A stretch of DNA of 6,554 nt from NCBI GenBank assembly GCA_001800015.1, contig MGUO01000166.1:3766-10319 (forward strand), written 5' to 3'. Of this stretch, positions 5,889 through 6,554 are shown piece after piece. The notes under the pieces were generated by a model. It did not search any database. It was not told the origin of the DNA and saw only the letters and a list, made by a program, of their open reading frames with translations. Made by a program: the position numbers and the translations under genes. The stretch's first letter is position 1, and each line of letters begins with the position of its first letter. This stretch comes from Elusimicrobia bacterium RIFCSPHIGHO2_02_FULL_57_9 (GTDB taxonomy: Bacteria > Elusimicrobiota > Elusimicrobia > UBA1565 > UBA9628).

Positions 5889-6554
5889 TTCTAGCCGCCG
5901 GCCTGCTGGCCGGGCTTGCGCCGAAGGCTCAGGCCCAGGTTTCGACCTCGGCCGCTCAGATCAATTTAGGAACTCAGTTGTCCCTGGACCGCGGGCCCTG
6001 GGTGCTGGGGGAAATCCTATTCTTTTCCTCGGGCCGCCTGGCCGCCGATCCTGCCTGGCGCGAGCAGGTGCGCGGCTCGCGCGGCTCGCTTTACACGCGC
6101 TCTGACATTAACTCGGATGTCGACCACCTGATGTCCTTGGGAATTTTTCACGAAGTCAACCCGTCGCTCTATGAAATTCCCGGTTCCCCCGTTACGCCGG
6201 AATTTACAACGATCGCGGCTTCAACCTCGCAAGTGCGCCTGGTTTTCTACGTGGCGGAAAAGATCGTGGCGCTGTCCAGCCCCACGGTCAAACGCGTCAT
6301 CCCACCGGCAGCCGTTTCAGGAGTCGTGCTAACGCCTACCGCCTACCGCGGGGCCGGGCGCTACAGCACCCCAGGGCTGGGGTTGGACATCAACGCGGCT
6401 TACATCATAGGCCGCCTCTACGGCAAAAATTCCTTCGCCAACGCGCCGCGCAAAACCAATAACATCGACCGCGTCGGCCTCTGGATGCTCTCCGCGGATG
6501 GGAAAATGCAGCTGCAATCCGAGTCTTCCTTGCGGCCCGCGATCTCGGTGGGAG
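5873..6554 (+). CDS. Exported POTRA-domain protein, probably outer membrane (3' end outside window)
   Basis: This frame is open from before the pgpA stop to the window edge (227 codons visible). From TTG 5873 the product begins with a signal peptide: a hydrophobic run from residue 4 to 16, then PKAQA, with likely cleavage after residue 21. Residues about 42-131 resemble one POTRA domain: a first strand near WVLGEILFF, a helix YTRSDINSDVDHLMSLGIFH (74-93) with the typical spacing of 'I..D...L...G.F', then VRLVFYVAEK (121-130) as the last strand. The following part (GLDINAAYIIGRLYG, VGLWMLSADGKMQLQSES) alternates in a way that fits the start of a beta barrel. A BamA/TamA-like or smaller Omp85-type protein is possible, but only one POTRA is seen. 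The start is uncertain: no ATG or Shine-Dalgarno is visible, the frame upstream is closed by TAA at 5762-5764, and CTG 5885 is an alternative. Reading past pgpA by coupling is likely. Confidence 0.7.
   Translation, partial: MVNILILAAGLLAGLAPKAQAQVSTSAAQINLGTQLSLDRGPWVLGEILFFSSGRLAADPAWREQVRGSRGSLYTRSDINSDVDHLMSLGIFHEVNPSLYEIPGSPVTPEFTTIAASTSQVRLVFYVAEKIVALSSPTVKRVIPPAAVSGVVLTPTAYRGAGRYSTPGLGLDINAAYIIGRLYGKNSFANAPRKTNNIDRVGLWMLSADGKMQLQSESSLRPAISVG
6071..6088 (+). repeat. Perfect 9-base tandem duplication within the POTRA gene
   Basis: CGCGGCTCG occurs twice in direct succession, in frame, encoding Arg-Gly-Ser twice (residues 67-72). It lies in the loop between the first strand and first helix of the predicted POTRA domain. 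The repeat is seen directly; a slippage origin is inference. Confidence 0.75.

Noticed and set aside
5889..6554. A non-coding right end with regulatory content
   Set aside because: Reading from TTG 5873 gives an unbroken 227-codon frame with a signal peptide and a POTRA-like domain, so the stretch is coding.

Overview
The window is a dense block of seven or eight protein genes, all on the + strand, with almost no space between them. In order they are: the 3' part of pnp (polynucleotide phosphorylase), accB (biotin carrier of acetyl-CoA carboxylase), ftsK (DNA translocase), lolA (periplasmic lipoprotein carrier), a rodZ-like helix-turn-helix membrane protein, pgsA and pgpA (two successive steps of phosphatidylglycerol synthesis), and the 5' part of a gene for an exported POTRA-type, probably outer-membrane, protein. 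I saw no RNA genes, mobile elements, CRISPR arrays, intrinsic terminators or convincing promoters, and no gene-free stretch of even 100 bases. Every junction is an overlap or a gap of at most about 30 bases, and three of them are the 4-base ATGA stop/start overlap. The block therefore looks like one translationally coupled transcription unit that continues past both ends.

The organism is a bacterium with a fairly GC-rich genome and two membranes: LolA and a POTRA outer-membrane-type protein are diderm hallmarks. The order pnp ... ftsK/spoIIIE ... rodZ (ymfM) - pgsA resembles the neighbourhood known from Bacillus (pnpA ... spoIIIE ... ymfM-pgsA-cinA-recA), but compacted and with lolA and pgpA added. 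That mix suggests a deep-branching, poorly cultured diderm phylum; Elusimicrobiota is my best guess from gene order and FtsK sequence style, held with low confidence because no marker here settles it.

Layout: 1-756 pnp (KH and S1 RNA-binding domains plus an Arg/Gly-rich tail); about 758/785-1204 accB, which has no ATG at the expected place; 1213-3384 ftsK; 3381-4136 lolA; 4133-4822 rodZ-like; 4819-5385 pgsA; 5376-5888 pgpA; about 5873-6554 POTRA protein, cut by the window end. The common theme is envelope growth and division: malonyl-CoA supply (AccB), phospholipid head groups (PgsA, PgpA), lipoprotein traffic (LolA), outer-membrane protein or lipid handling (POTRA protein), cell shape (RodZ-like) and chromosome segregation at the septum (FtsK).

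Nothing here is a clear new system. The points most worth a second look are the non-ATG start of accB, the uncharacterised POTRA gene with a UUG start inside pgpA, the divergent C-terminal domain of FtsK, and the unusual N-terminal region of PgpA.
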